From assembly GCA_050010255.1 (NCBI GenBank), contig JBEKLJ010000216.1:1-8748 (forward strand): a stretch of 8,748 nucleotides of DNA, in the 5' to 3' direction. The translations under genes and the position numbers were made by a program. A model generated the notes under the pieces. That model worked only from the letters and a program-made list of their open reading frames with translations, searched no databases and was not told the origin of the DNA. This stretch comes from JBEKLJ01 sp050010255 (GTDB lineage Bacteria > Acidobacteriota > Terriglobia > Bryobacterales > Bryobacteraceae). This document shows positions 1 through 6,943 of the stretch, in pieces (position 1 is the stretch's first letter; each line of letters begins with the position of its first letter).

Positions 1-95
1 GCGGAGTATTAAGTACCAGTATAGGATTTTTTGGCCCGAAACATCCGGGCTGGCGACCGCCTGGCGCCGGGTGTGGCAGAATACGGTCTGCGCGC

Positions 96-101
96 GGAAG
101 G
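96..101 (+). promoter_or_regulatory. Shine-Dalgarno site deciding the GTPase start
   Basis: GGAAGG lies 5 nt before the ATG at 107. It favours that codon over the in-frame GTG at 71, which has no comparable purine run just upstream. Confidence 0.6.
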
Positions 102-106
102 CGGCC

Positions 107-1048
107 ATGCCGGCGAACCTGAGCCCCGACTACCTGGCGGCCGAGCGGGAGTATCGCGAGGCGGCGACGCAGGCCGAGAAGATCGCCGCGCTGGAGCGGA
201 TGCTAGCCACCATCCCCAAGCACAAGGGGACGGAGAAGCTCCAGGGGGACATCAAGCGGCGGCTCGCGCAGGCGCGCAAGGAGTCGCAGAAGAAAGGCCC
301 GGCGCACGCCGCGCCCTTCTACCTGGTCCCCAGAGAGGGCGCGGGGCAGGTTGTCCTTCTCGGCCCCCCCAACGCGGGCAAGTCGCAACTGCTCTGCGCG
401 CTCACGCACGCGCGGCCCGAAGTCGCCGACTACCCGTTCACCACGCGCCTGCCGGCTCCCGGCATGATGGTTTTCGAGAACGTGCAGATCCAGCTCGTCG
501 ATCTGCCGCCGGTTTCGCCCGAGTTCACCGAGACTTGGCTGCCGCAGGTAGTCCGCGGAGCGAACGCCAGCGTCCTGGTGGCTGACGTCAATGCCCCGGA
601 CGTCCTGGACGAGATCGACTACGTCACCGAGACGTGCGCCGAGTGGCGCGTGGCGCCGCCGCAGCTCCTGGCAGCGAACAAGATCGATCTGGAAAACGGC
701 TTGGTGAACTCCGCCACGCTCGCAGATCTCTACCGCGGCCGGTTCCGCACGCTCCCCATTTCGGCGCTTTCCGGGCGGAACCTGGACCAGTTCGCGCGTG
801 CCGTCTTCGATCTGCTCCAGATCGTGCGTGTCTACACCAAGCCGCCCGGCAAGAAGGTCGAGCTGAGCGCCCCCTTCGTGCTGAAACGCGGCCAGACTGT
901 GCACGATGCCGCGCGCCTGGTGCACAAGGACTTCGCCGAGCACCTGAAGTTCGCGCGCCTGTACCGCGTCTCGGGCGAACGGGAAGGCGTCATGGTCGAG
1001 CGCGCGCACTTGGTTGAGGATGGAGACATCCTGGAGTTCCATATCTGA
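107..1048 (+). CDS. Obg/DRG-type GTPase with C-terminal TGS domain
   Basis: A 313-residue GTP-binding protein of the TRAFAC Obg/DRG group; the exact role is unknown, and family members usually act with ribosomes or RNA. Visible in order: a basic N-terminal helical segment resembling the DRG lead-in (IPKHKGTEKL, residues 36-45); G1/P-loop GPPNAGKS at 86-93; the G2 region DYPFTT at 108-113; a G3 position reading DLPP at 132-135 instead of the usual DxPG; G4 NKID at 191-194; G5 SAL at 219-221; and a TGS domain from about 240 to the end (YTKPPGKKVE, then DGDILEFHI). I chose the ATG at 107 because GGAAGG at 96-101 sits 5 nt upstream; an in-frame GTG at 71 would add 12 residues of no recognisable character. 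The gene stands alone, 216 bp before the next same-strand gene. Family call is firm; cellular function is not. Confidence 0.92.
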   Translation: MPANLSPDYLAAEREYREAATQAEKIAALERMLATIPKHKGTEKLQGDIKRRLAQARKESQKKGPAHAAPFYLVPREGAGQVVLLGPPNAGKSQLLCALTHARPEVADYPFTTRLPAPGMMVFENVQIQLVDLPPVSPEFTETWLPQVVRGANASVLVADVNAPDVLDEIDYVTETCAEWRVAPPQLLAANKIDLENGLVNSATLADLYRGRFRTLPISALSGRNLDQFARAVFDLLQIVRVYTKPPGKKVELSAPFVLKRGQTVHDAARLVHKDFAEHLKFARLYRVSGEREGVMVERAHLVEDGDILEFHI

Positions 1049-1161
1049 CGGCCGGGCGGAGGCGGGAGTGAGGGGCTCGGATGCTAGTACTAGTACGGTT
1101 ACCAGCCGACCTCACTGCAAAATGTAACTCTCGGACGGTGCGGCAAAAGCGATCATTGTCT

Positions 1162-1167
1162 TATACT
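1162..1167 (+). promoter_or_regulatory. Candidate -10 box for the TPR gene
   Basis: TATACT matches the sigma-70 -10 consensus at five of six positions and lies in a locally AT-richer part of an otherwise GC-rich gap. It would start a transcript near 1174, giving a leader of about 90 nt before the TPR start codon. I see no good -35 hexamer at 16-18 nt upstream, so this is tentative. Confidence 0.35.
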
Positions 1168-1176
1168 GAGGACCGG

Positions 1177-1194
1177 CAGAACAGTCAGAACAGT
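1177..1194 (+). repeat. Perfect tandem 9-bp repeat in the TPR leader
   Basis: CAGAACAGT occurs twice head to tail (1177-1185 and 1186-1194), just downstream of the candidate -10 box at 1162-1167. The position fits either an operator or a simple slipped duplication; the sequence alone cannot tell which. Confidence 0.7.
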
Positions 1195-1264
1195 TCGGGT
1201 TGAGTTTGTTTAATGGGGACTCTGGCCCGCCCGAGAGCGGGTCAGCCGCCCACAGGATGTGGTG

Positions 1265-2314
1265 ATGCGCCGCGCCGCTTCGCTAGCACGCTTGAATGAG
1301 GCTGAGCGTGTGCCCGCCGGGGCGCCTTCGCTGCTGGAGCAGTTGCAGGCGCAGACGGCCGAGCAGCTCTGGCAGTTTTACATGGATCTGGCCTCCGGCA
1401 CGCTATGCCTGGGCAAGGCCGAAGAGGCGATGCGCTACCTGGCGGTGGCGATCGACGCGGCCAGCGAGCTGGGCCGCTTCGAGCCGCGGATGGCCAAGAG
1501 CCTGAACGCACTCGCCGTGCTCCACTGCCGCGCCGGCAATCACGGCATCGGCGAGCGCATGCTGCGGAGGGCCGCCCGGATCTACGAAAAGGTTTACGGC
1601 CCGATGCACCCGGACGTAGGCGCCGTCCTTTACAACCTCGGCGGCGCGTGCAAGCTGCAACACAAGTATCATGAGGCCGCGCAGGAGTACGAGCGCGCGC
1701 TGGCGGTCGCCGAGCACACGCACGGGTCGAGCCACGCCGAGACGGCGCTCGTGCTCGACGTGCTCGGCGAGGTTTACATCGCGCTGAACCGGCGGGCGGC
1801 GGCGCTGTTTGCGTTGCGGCGCGCGCTGGCGATCAAGGAGGCTGCGCTCGGCGGTCGGCACTGGGAAACCGCCATCACGCTCGGCAAGCTCGGCGAGTTC
1901 TACCTGAGCGGCGGGCGCTACAACGAGGCCGAGCCGCTGCTGCGCCGCGCACTGGAGATCAAGCAGCAGATTCTCGGCAGGGACGATGCCACTCTGGCCA
2001 GGGACCTCAAGTGTCTGGCCTACGCTTTCAGCGCCCAGCACAAGTTCTGGGAGGCCGAGACGCTGTTCGCCAGTGCGCTGGCGATGGTCAAGCGGGCCCT
2101 CGGGCCCAAGCACCCGGAGATCGTCAAGAGTCTCCACGACCTGGCCAAGACCTATCGCGAGCAGGCCCGCCTGACCGACACCAAGAAGCTGCTGGAAGTC
2201 TCGATCGCAATCCTCGAGAAGGCGATCGGACCCAACCACCCGGAGACCGAGAGCGCGCTGGAGTTCTACTCCGAGATCCTGCGCGTGCTCAACCTCGACG
2301 CGGCCAAGCGCTGA
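1265..2314 (+). CDS. Tetratricopeptide-repeat protein, kinesin-light-chain type
   Basis: A 349-residue all-helical repeat protein. From about residue 30 to the C-terminus it is built from 42-residue TPR units of the kinesin-light-chain/TPR_12 type. The recurring unit has a linker such as GPMHPDV (112-118), SSHAET (155-160), GRHWET (197-202), GPKHPEI (280-286) or GPNHPET (322-328), followed by a helix pair with the pattern L..La..Y...g.y.eAe.l...Al.i. About seven units can be counted. There is no signal peptide, membrane segment or catalytic domain, so a cytoplasmic protein-binding scaffold is likely; its partner is unknown. GTG codons at 1259 and 1262 are also in frame, but AGGA at 1254-1257 is best spaced (7 nt) for the ATG at 1265. 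The gene is monocistronic and converges on the broken mdh across a long palindrome. Confidence 0.88.
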   Translation: MRRAASLARLNEAERVPAGAPSLLEQLQAQTAEQLWQFYMDLASGTLCLGKAEEAMRYLAVAIDAASELGRFEPRMAKSLNALAVLHCRAGNHGIGERMLRRAARIYEKVYGPMHPDVGAVLYNLGGACKLQHKYHEAAQEYERALAVAEHTHGSSHAETALVLDVLGEVYIALNRRAAALFALRRALAIKEAALGGRHWETAITLGKLGEFYLSGGRYNEAEPLLRRALEIKQQILGRDDATLARDLKCLAYAFSAQHKFWEAETLFASALAMVKRALGPKHPEIVKSLHDLAKTYREQARLTDTKKLLEVSIAILEKAIGPNHPETESALEFYSEILRVLNLDAAKR

Positions 2315-2343
2315 GTCCGCTCAGCCCCCGGCCGCGACCCCGA

Positions 2344-2523
2344 TTAGCCCGATCTTCTCACACCGTTCGAAGCGAGGCGCCGCGCGAGGCCGGTAGATTC
2401 AATGCGCGCGACGGGGTGAGCCCGCAGGTCCGTTACGGATCGAGGACTCACCCCGAGCGCAACTTGAGAAGATGCCGGCCTCCCGCAAGCCGCAGCCGAA
2501 GGCGTGTGAGAAGATCGGGCTAG
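2344..2523. repeat. 180-bp imperfect palindrome, MITE-like, TA-bounded
   Basis: The whole interval is an inverted repeat centred near 2434. Its outer arms are perfect over 19 bp: TAGCCCGATCTTCTCACAC at 2345-2363 pairs with 2504-2522. Inner arms AGGCCGG (2387-2393) and CCGGCCT (2475-2481), then CGGGGTGAG (2412-2420) and CTCACCCCG (2447-2455), and a centre TCCGT/ACGGA (2429-2439) keep the same axis of symmetry. Each end begins or finishes with TA, as expected for an insertion that duplicates a TA target (IS630/Tc1-mariner style), so I infer a non-autonomous palindromic element. It encodes no convincing protein. It lies 30 bp after the TPR stop and 6 bp from the mdh stop, so it may also act as a two-way terminator, although there is no clear T-tract. 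Symmetry is seen directly; mobility is inferred. Confidence 0.75.
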
Positions 2524-2528
2524 CCCCC

Positions 2529-3301
2529 TCAGGCGGTCATCTTCCGCGTCAGGACATCGATGAGCTCCTGCACCGCCGCGGCGCTCTTCTTCAATTGCGC
2601 CTGCTCTTCCGGCGTCAGAAGGAGCTCGTAGATCTTCTCGACTCCCTGCGAGCCGAGCTTGACGGGCACGCCCACGAACAGGCCCTGGATGCCGTACTCG
2701 CCCTCCAGGTAGGCGGCGCAGGGCAGGACCTTCTTCTTGTCCTTCAGAATCGACTCCACTATCTCCGTCGTCGCCGCCGAAGGCGCGTAGTAGGCGCTGC
2801 CGGTCTTCAGGTACTTGACGATCTCGGCGCCGCCGTTGCGCGTGCGCTCCACCAGGCGGTCGATCACCGCCTGGTCCAGCAGCTCGGTCAGCGGAATGCC
2901 CGAAACGTTCGTGCAACGGACCAGCGGCACCATCGTGTCGCCGTGGCCACCCAGGACCATAGCCGTGATGTTCTCGACCGAAACATCCAGCTCGCGCGCG
3001 ATGAAGGTCCGGAAGCGCGCCGTGTCGAGTATCCCGGCCATGCCCATGACGCGGTTCTTGGGGAACCCCGAGACCTTGAACGCGGTCCAGCACATGGCGT
3101 CCAGCGGGTTGGTCACCACGATCAGGATCGAATTAGGAGAGTACTTCACCGCCTGCTGGGTGGCGGTCTGCACGATGCCGTAATTGGCCAGCAGCAGGTC
3201 GTCCCGGCTCATTCCCGGCTTCCGCGGGAAGCCGGCCGTGATGACGACAACGTCCGCGCACCCACATTGCCCGCGCCCACCACAGTCACTTTCTTGCGCA
3301 T
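2529..3301 (-). pseudogene. mdh: Malate dehydrogenase, disrupted by internal deletion and frameshift
   Basis: This encodes the remains of an NAD-dependent malate dehydrogenase of the LDH-like type (TCA cycle, malate to oxaloacetate). Reading from the ATG at 3301 gives MRKKVTVVGAGNVGA, a perfect Rossmann start, down to about 3257. The coding then resumes in a different frame at 3254 with DVVVITAGFPRKPGMSR and runs to the stop at 2529, keeping the substrate arginines (RKPGMSR), TNPLD, the catalytic histidine motif GGHGDTMVP and the normal C-terminus. About 56 residues that should lie between, including the second nucleotide-binding strand and its acidic residue that binds the NAD ribose, are absent. 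The loss is about 166 bp and not a multiple of three, so no functional enzyme can be made. GAGGGAG lies just upstream of the ATG. The rest of the gene looks well conserved, so the lesion is recent or is an assembly error. Confidence 0.85.
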
Positions 3302-3438
3302 AAGCTCCCTCGCGTATAAGTCTTTGCTGCCCGCCGCCCGCGTGTCGCCGCGGTGCCCCGTCAGCCGCCCCGCACCCTTCCGGCACGCCGGCCGCCAGAG
3401 CCGCCCCGCCCACGCACGGGCTGGCGAAAGCTGGGACT

Positions 3439-3445
3439 TATTATA
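3439..3445. promoter_or_regulatory. Overlapping divergent -10 boxes between mdh and phoB
   Basis: On the minus strand 3445-3440 reads TATAAT, a perfect -10 hexamer facing mdh. On the plus strand 3439-3444 reads TATTAT, facing phoB. The site lies in the 222-bp gap between the two divergent genes, giving leaders of about 130 nt (mdh) and 75 nt (phoB). Neither direction has a good -35 hexamer at normal spacing, so the call rests on the -10 similarity and position only. Confidence 0.35.
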
Positions 3446-3523
3446 GCCGCAGCAATGGCCCTGGGGCGGCGGTGGTAGAGTAGCTAGCGTGGAGCGGCGG
3501 GCGTAGGGCTAGGCGGAAGAGCG

Positions 3524-4228
3524 ATGCGGCAACGCGTAGTCATCATCGAAGACGAGGCGGACATCGTCGAGATGGTTCGCTACAATTTCCTCAAGGAAGG
3601 CTTCGACATCGAGAGCTTCGCCCGCGGGCGGGACGGCCTGGAGGCCTTGCGGCGAAGCCCCCCCGACCTCCTGCTGCTGGACATCATGCTTCCCGATCAG
3701 GACGGGTTCAGCATCTGCAAGCAGGTGCGCGCCGACGAGCGGCTGAAATCGCTCCCGGTGATCTTCCTGACCGCCCGGGGCGAGGAGGTCGACCGCGTCG
3801 TCGGCCTGGAGATCGGTGCCGACGATTACGTGGTCAAGCCTTTCAGCCCGCGCGAGCTGGTGGCTCGCGCCAGAGCCGTCCTGCGCCGCCAGGGGCGCGC
3901 CGGGGAACCCGCCGATGCCGTCCAGGTGCGCGGCCTCCGGCTCGACCCACGCACCCAGGACGTCACCGTCGGGGGCGCGCCGGTCGAGCTCAGCGCGCTG
4001 GAGTTCCGGCTGCTCTACTTCCTGGCCTCGCACCCGCGCCAGATCTTCTCCCGCGATCGGCTGCTCGACGAGATCTGGGGGCGCGATTGCCCGGTCACCC
4101 TGCGCACCGTGGACGTGCACATCCGCCGGCTGAGGGAAAAAATCGAACCCCGGCCGGAGAACCCGGAGTATATTGGGACCGTGCGCGGCGCTGGGTATCG
4201 CATGCTCGGCGAGCCGCAGGAAGGCTGA
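3524..4228 (+). CDS. phoB: PhoB-type response regulator (OmpR/PhoB family)
   Basis: A 234-residue two-component response regulator, the usual size for the family. The receiver domain covers residues 4-118: acidic pair E9/D10, phospho-acceptor D53 in LLLLDIMLP, T83 in FLTARGEEVDR and K105 in DDYVVKPFSPRELVAR. The stretch TARGEE.DRV.GLE.GADDY..KPFSP.ELVAR is the PhoB signature. The C-terminal winged-helix DNA-binding domain spans about 130-230, with recognition helix TVDVHIRRLREKIE and the closing wing YIGTVRGAGYRM. The downstream kinase is its expected partner: the genes abut with no gap. In PhoB proper, phosphorylation activates phosphate-starvation genes; here no pst or phoU gene is visible, so the regulon is inferred by similarity. 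The start ATG has only a weak purine-rich site (GGAAGAG at 3515-3521). All key residues are present. Confidence 0.93.
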   Translation: MRQRVVIIEDEADIVEMVRYNFLKEGFDIESFARGRDGLEALRRSPPDLLLLDIMLPDQDGFSICKQVRADERLKSLPVIFLTARGEEVDRVVGLEIGADDYVVKPFSPRELVARARAVLRRQGRAGEPADAVQVRGLRLDPRTQDVTVGGAPVELSALEFRLLYFLASHPRQIFSRDRLLDEIWGRDCPVTLRTVDVHIRRLREKIEPRPENPEYIGTVRGAGYRMLGEPQEG

Positions 4229-6001
4229 GTGGCGCTCCGCAGCCCGATCTTCCGCAAGCTGATCCTCAGCGCCTTCGCGCTGATCGCCCTCACCATCCTG
4301 ATCCTCGACTTCTACCTCACCCGCTTCACCGCCGGGCGGCAGACGCTGGCCATCGAGGAGCAACTGGCCGGCCAGGCGCGGATCCTGGCGGGCGAGCTTA
4401 GCTCCGTCGAGCGGCCGCAACTGGAAGCCTGGGCACGCCAGGCCGGGGTCCGGGCGCAGGCGCGCGTTACCCTGATCGGCCCCGAGGGCGCTGTGCTGGC
4501 CGATTCGGACCACGATCCGGAGACGATGGAGAACCACCGCCAGCGCTCCGAGGTGCGCGACGCGCTGGCCGGCCGCAGGGGGGTGGCGTTCCGGCGCAGC
4601 GCCACGCTCGGCCGCGAGCTTTGCTACCTGGCGCTGCCCGCCGCCTATCGCGGCCAGGCCGGCTACGCGCTGCGGCTGGCGCTTCCGCTGAAGGATCTCG
4701 ACGACGCCATTGCCGCCGTCCGCTGGCGGATCTTCGCGGCATCGGCCGTGGCCGCGGCGGCGGCACTCGCCATGGCCTACGTGTTCTCGCGCCGCTTCAC
4801 GCAGCGCATCCGGCGGTTACAGGCGTTCGCCAGTGGCCTGCCCGGCGCGCGTACTCAGGAGAAGCTGGCGCCGGACGCCGCCGACGAGCTGGGCGCGCTG
4901 GCCGCCTCGCTGGCCCGCGCCGGGACGCAGCTCGGCGAGCTCATCGACAAGCTCAGCCTGGAGTCGGCGCGGCGTGAGGCTATCCTCGCCAGCATGGTGG
5001 AAGGGGTGCTCGCGGTCGATTCCGGGCTGCGGGTCACCTTCTGCAACGATTCCTTCGCCCGGGCCGTGGGAGCCAGCCCGCCCGTGCCGGAGGGCTTGCC
5101 GGTGCTCGAGCTGGTGCGCGACCCGGCGTTCCTCGATCTGCTCAGCCGCGTGCTGGTCACGCACGAGTCGATCCGCCAACGGATCGAACTGGCCTCCGCC
5201 GAGAGCCGCTCCTTCGAGGTCCAGGCGGCGCCGCTGGCCATGGGCGCGCGCCACGGCGTGATCGCCATTCTGCACGACATCACCGAACTGGAGCGGCTGG
5301 AGCGCGTGCGGAGGGATTTCGTCGCCAACGTCTCGCACGAGCTGCGCACACCGCTCACGGCCATCCGCGGTTACGCCGAAACGCTTCTGGACGGCGCCAT
5401 CGACGACCAGGAGCACAACCGCAAGTTCCTGGAGATCATCCGCGCGCACGCCATCCGGCTCAACAACATCGCTTCGGACCTGCTGGTGCTCTCAGAGCTG
5501 GAGTCGGGCGAGCCGGCCACGCCGCCCGAGCCGGTCTCGGTCCGCGCCGCGCTGGAGGCGGCCATCCGCACGGTGGAGTCCGAGGCGCGCGTCCGCGGCG
5601 TGACGCTGCGCGTGGGCGAGCTGGACGCCGGCCGCGTCATGGGGCACCGAATCCGTTTGGAACAGGCGTTCGTCAACCTCATCGACAATGCGGTGAAGTT
5701 CAACCAGCCCGGCGGAGAGGTCGTCGTTGAAGCCGCCTGCGCCGGCGGAACGGTCAGGGTGACGATCTCCGACACCGGCATCGGGATCTCTTTGAACGAC
5801 CTGCCGCGGATCTTCGAGCGCTTCTACCGCGTGGACAAGGCGCGTTCGCGCGAGGTCGGCGGCACGGGCCTGGGGCTGTCGATCGTCAAGCACGTGGTCG
5901 AGCGGATGGAGGGCAGCGTCGCGGCGGAGAGCCAGCTGGGCAAAGGCTCGAAATTCACCGTGCTGCTCCCGCTGGCCGGCGAGCCCCCCGCGCTGGCTTG
6001 A
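4229..6001 (+). CDS. phoR: PhoR-type membrane sensor histidine kinase
   Basis: A 590-residue sensor kinase, partner of the upstream regulator. Transmembrane segment 1 is about residues 10-32 and segment 2 about 167-186, enclosing an extracytoplasmic sensor region of about 130 residues. Then come a HAMP linker (about 187-240), a PAS domain (about 248-355, ending AILHDITELERLERVRRDF), the HisKA domain with phospho-acceptor H370 in VSHELRTPL, and the ATP-binding domain: N-box NLIDNAVKFN (483-492), G1 DTGIGI (515-520), F-box FERFYRVDK, and G2 GGTGLGLSIV (544-553). All catalytic motifs are intact, so it should autophosphorylate and pass phosphate to D53 of the regulator. The start is GTG, directly abutting the regulator stop; its ribosome site AGGAAGG (4218-4224) lies inside that gene, implying translational coupling. 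The order TM-TM-HAMP-PAS-HisKA is typical of PhoR; the signal itself is inferred. Confidence 0.93.
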   Translation: MALRSPIFRKLILSAFALIALTILILDFYLTRFTAGRQTLAIEEQLAGQARILAGELSSVERPQLEAWARQAGVRAQARVTLIGPEGAVLADSDHDPETMENHRQRSEVRDALAGRRGVAFRRSATLGRELCYLALPAAYRGQAGYALRLALPLKDLDDAIAAVRWRIFAASAVAAAAALAMAYVFSRRFTQRIRRLQAFASGLPGARTQEKLAPDAADELGALAASLARAGTQLGELIDKLSLESARREAILASMVEGVLAVDSGLRVTFCNDSFARAVGASPPVPEGLPVLELVRDPAFLDLLSRVLVTHESIRQRIELASAESRSFEVQAAPLAMGARHGVIAILHDITELERLERVRRDFVANVSHELRTPLTAIRGYAETLLDGAIDDQEHNRKFLEIIRAHAIRLNNIASDLLVLSELESGEPATPPEPVSVRAALEAAIRTVESEARVRGVTLRVGELDAGRVMGHRIRLEQAFVNLIDNAVKFNQPGGEVVVEAACAGGTVRVTISDTGIGISLNDLPRIFERFYRVDKARSREVGGTGLGLSIVKHVVERMEGSVAAESQLGKGSKFTVLLPLAGEPPALA

Positions 6002-6053
6002 CCCGCACTTCTAGCTCGGATGTTTCACCAGCAGTCTGCCGCCGCAGCGCGGC

Positions 6054-6767
6054 CTACCAGCCCATGATCTGCATGCGCTGGAGGATCACCGAACTGTAGT
6101 CATTCATGCGCGCAGGCTTGCGCCGGCGCGGGGAGGGGAGAATCGCGGCCAGCCGGGCGCCCTGCTCGCGGCCGATCCCGGCGGCCGGGACGCCGTAATG
6201 ATAGCGGGCCGCCGCCTCGGCGCCATAGACGCCCGGCCCCCACTCAACCACGTTGAGGTAGAGCTCCAGGATGCGCCGCTTCCCCAGGATCACCTCGGCC
6301 AGCGGCACCAGGGTGATTTCCACCGCCTTGCGCACCGGCGAGCGCCAGTTCGTCAGGAACAGGTTCTTTACGAGTTGCTGGTCGATGGTGGAGGCGCCCC
6401 GGAGGCGGCCGTCCTCGGCCTGTTCGTCAACCGCGTCCTTGATCTCCTCCCAGTCAAACCCGTGATGCGTGAAGAAGCGGCTGTCTTCGGCGGCCACGAC
6501 GGCGTGCTGGAAGCCGGGCGAGATCCGCGCCAGCGGAACAAAGTAGTAGCGCTTCTGGTAGTGGCCGCGACGGAACCAGGACTCGATACGGCGCTGGATC
6601 TGGACCGAGGTAGTCGGCGGATCGACCCAGCGCAGCGCGATCAGGCTGAGCGTGACCCCGCCGTAGAAGCCGGCCAGAACGAGAACCAACACCCGCAGCA
6701 CCTTGCGGAGGAGGCGGCGCTTCGGAGCGACCTTGGCCGCCGCAGGCCGGCTGGAGCGGAATCCCAC
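6054..6767 (-). CDS. mtgA: Monofunctional biosynthetic peptidoglycan transglycosylase
   Basis: A 237-residue GT51 glycosyltransferase that polymerises lipid II into glycan strands at the outer face of the inner membrane. A basic N-terminus (1-25) precedes one membrane anchor at about 26-46. The GT51 motifs follow: EDSRFFTHHGFD (94-105) with catalytic E94, GASTIDQQLVKN (124-135), the helix RKAVEITLVPLAE with second catalytic glutamate E150, and RRILELYLNVVEWGPGVYG (164-182). There is no transpeptidase domain, and the length is normal for MtgA, so it is complete. The start is GTG at 6767; an in-frame TAG at 6773-6771 rules out a longer protein. No Shine-Dalgarno sequence precedes it. Its 3' end converges on phoR with 52 bp between stops, and it is divergent from the GH26-like gene. 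The family call is firm. Confidence 0.94.
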   Translation of the reverse strand: MGFRSSRPAAAKVAPKRRLLRKVLRVLVLVLAGFYGGVTLSLIALRWVDPPTTSVQIQRRIESWFRRGHYQKRYYFVPLARISPGFQHAVVAAEDSRFFTHHGFDWEEIKDAVDEQAEDGRLRGASTIDQQLVKNLFLTNWRSPVRKAVEITLVPLAEVILGKRRILELYLNVVEWGPGVYGAEAAARYHYGVPAAGIGREQGARLAAILPSPRRRKPARMNDYSSVILQRMQIMGW

Positions 6768-6772
6768 GTTCT

Positions 6773-6778
6773 AGAATA
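6773..6778 (-). promoter_or_regulatory. Candidate -10 box giving a near-leaderless mtgA transcript
   Basis: On the minus strand 6778-6773 reads TATTCT (four of six matches to TATAAT), with a weak CTGCCT at 6801-6796 at 17-bp spacing. Its expected transcript start falls within a base or so of the GTG at 6767. This would explain why no ribosome-binding site is seen. Weak evidence. Confidence 0.25.
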
Positions 6779-6862
6779 CGCCCCGCCACGGCTCGAGGCA
6801 GGCCGTGATCCGTCCGTAAGCCGGCGCGGCCTCCGTTTTGTGGCGCGAGCTTCAGCTTGGAG

Positions 6863-6880
6863 CGTCGGCTTCAGCCGACG
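6863..6880. repeat. Hairpin, 8-bp stem
   Basis: CGTCGGCT (6863-6870) pairs perfectly with AGCCGACG (6873-6880), effectively a 7-bp stem closed by a TTCA loop. It has no T-tract, so it is more like a dispersed palindromic unit than a terminator. Confidence 0.6.
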
Positions 6881-6921
6881 TCTGGCACAGCGCTTCCCCC
6901 GCCTGTCCCCACACTCGCCAG

Positions 6922-6943
6922 GCGTCGCCAGGAGTGGCGACGC
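6922..6943. repeat. Hairpin, 9-bp perfect stem with GGAG loop
   Basis: GCGTCGCCA (6922-6930) pairs perfectly with TGGCGACGC (6935-6943) around a GGAG tetraloop. This very stable structure lies in the middle of the inverted-repeat-bounded segment. No U-tract follows on either strand, so it is not a standard terminator. Confidence 0.65.

Noticed and set aside
50..66. Sigma-54-like GG-N10-GC pattern upstream of the GTPase
   Set aside because: Only the minimal GG/GC spacing matches; the flanking consensus bases do not, and such patterns are common in GC-rich DNA.
203..1042. Minus-strand open frame (279 codons) opposite the GTPase
   Set aside because: The plus strand encodes all GTPase motifs; the antisense product has no recognisable domain and no plausible start site.
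2529..3413. Reading mdh as an intact 294-residue protein from 3413
   Set aside because: The first 53 residues of that frame are not malate dehydrogenase; the true N-terminus is encoded at 3301-3257 in a different frame with its own ribosome site.
2472..3446. Long open frame on the plus strand opposite mdh (324 codons)
   Set aside because: It is antisense to clearly conserved malate dehydrogenase sequence and its product is Arg/His/Leu-rich with no family motif; a shadow of GC-rich coding bias.
3509..4537. Minus-strand open frame (342 codons) across phoB and the start of phoR
   Set aside because: It covers two intact, motif-complete genes on the other strand; typical high-GC antisense open frame.
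6002..6053. Intrinsic terminator between phoR and mtgA
   Set aside because: Only a weak GC-rich inverted match is visible near 6038-6053 and there is no T-tract on either strand.
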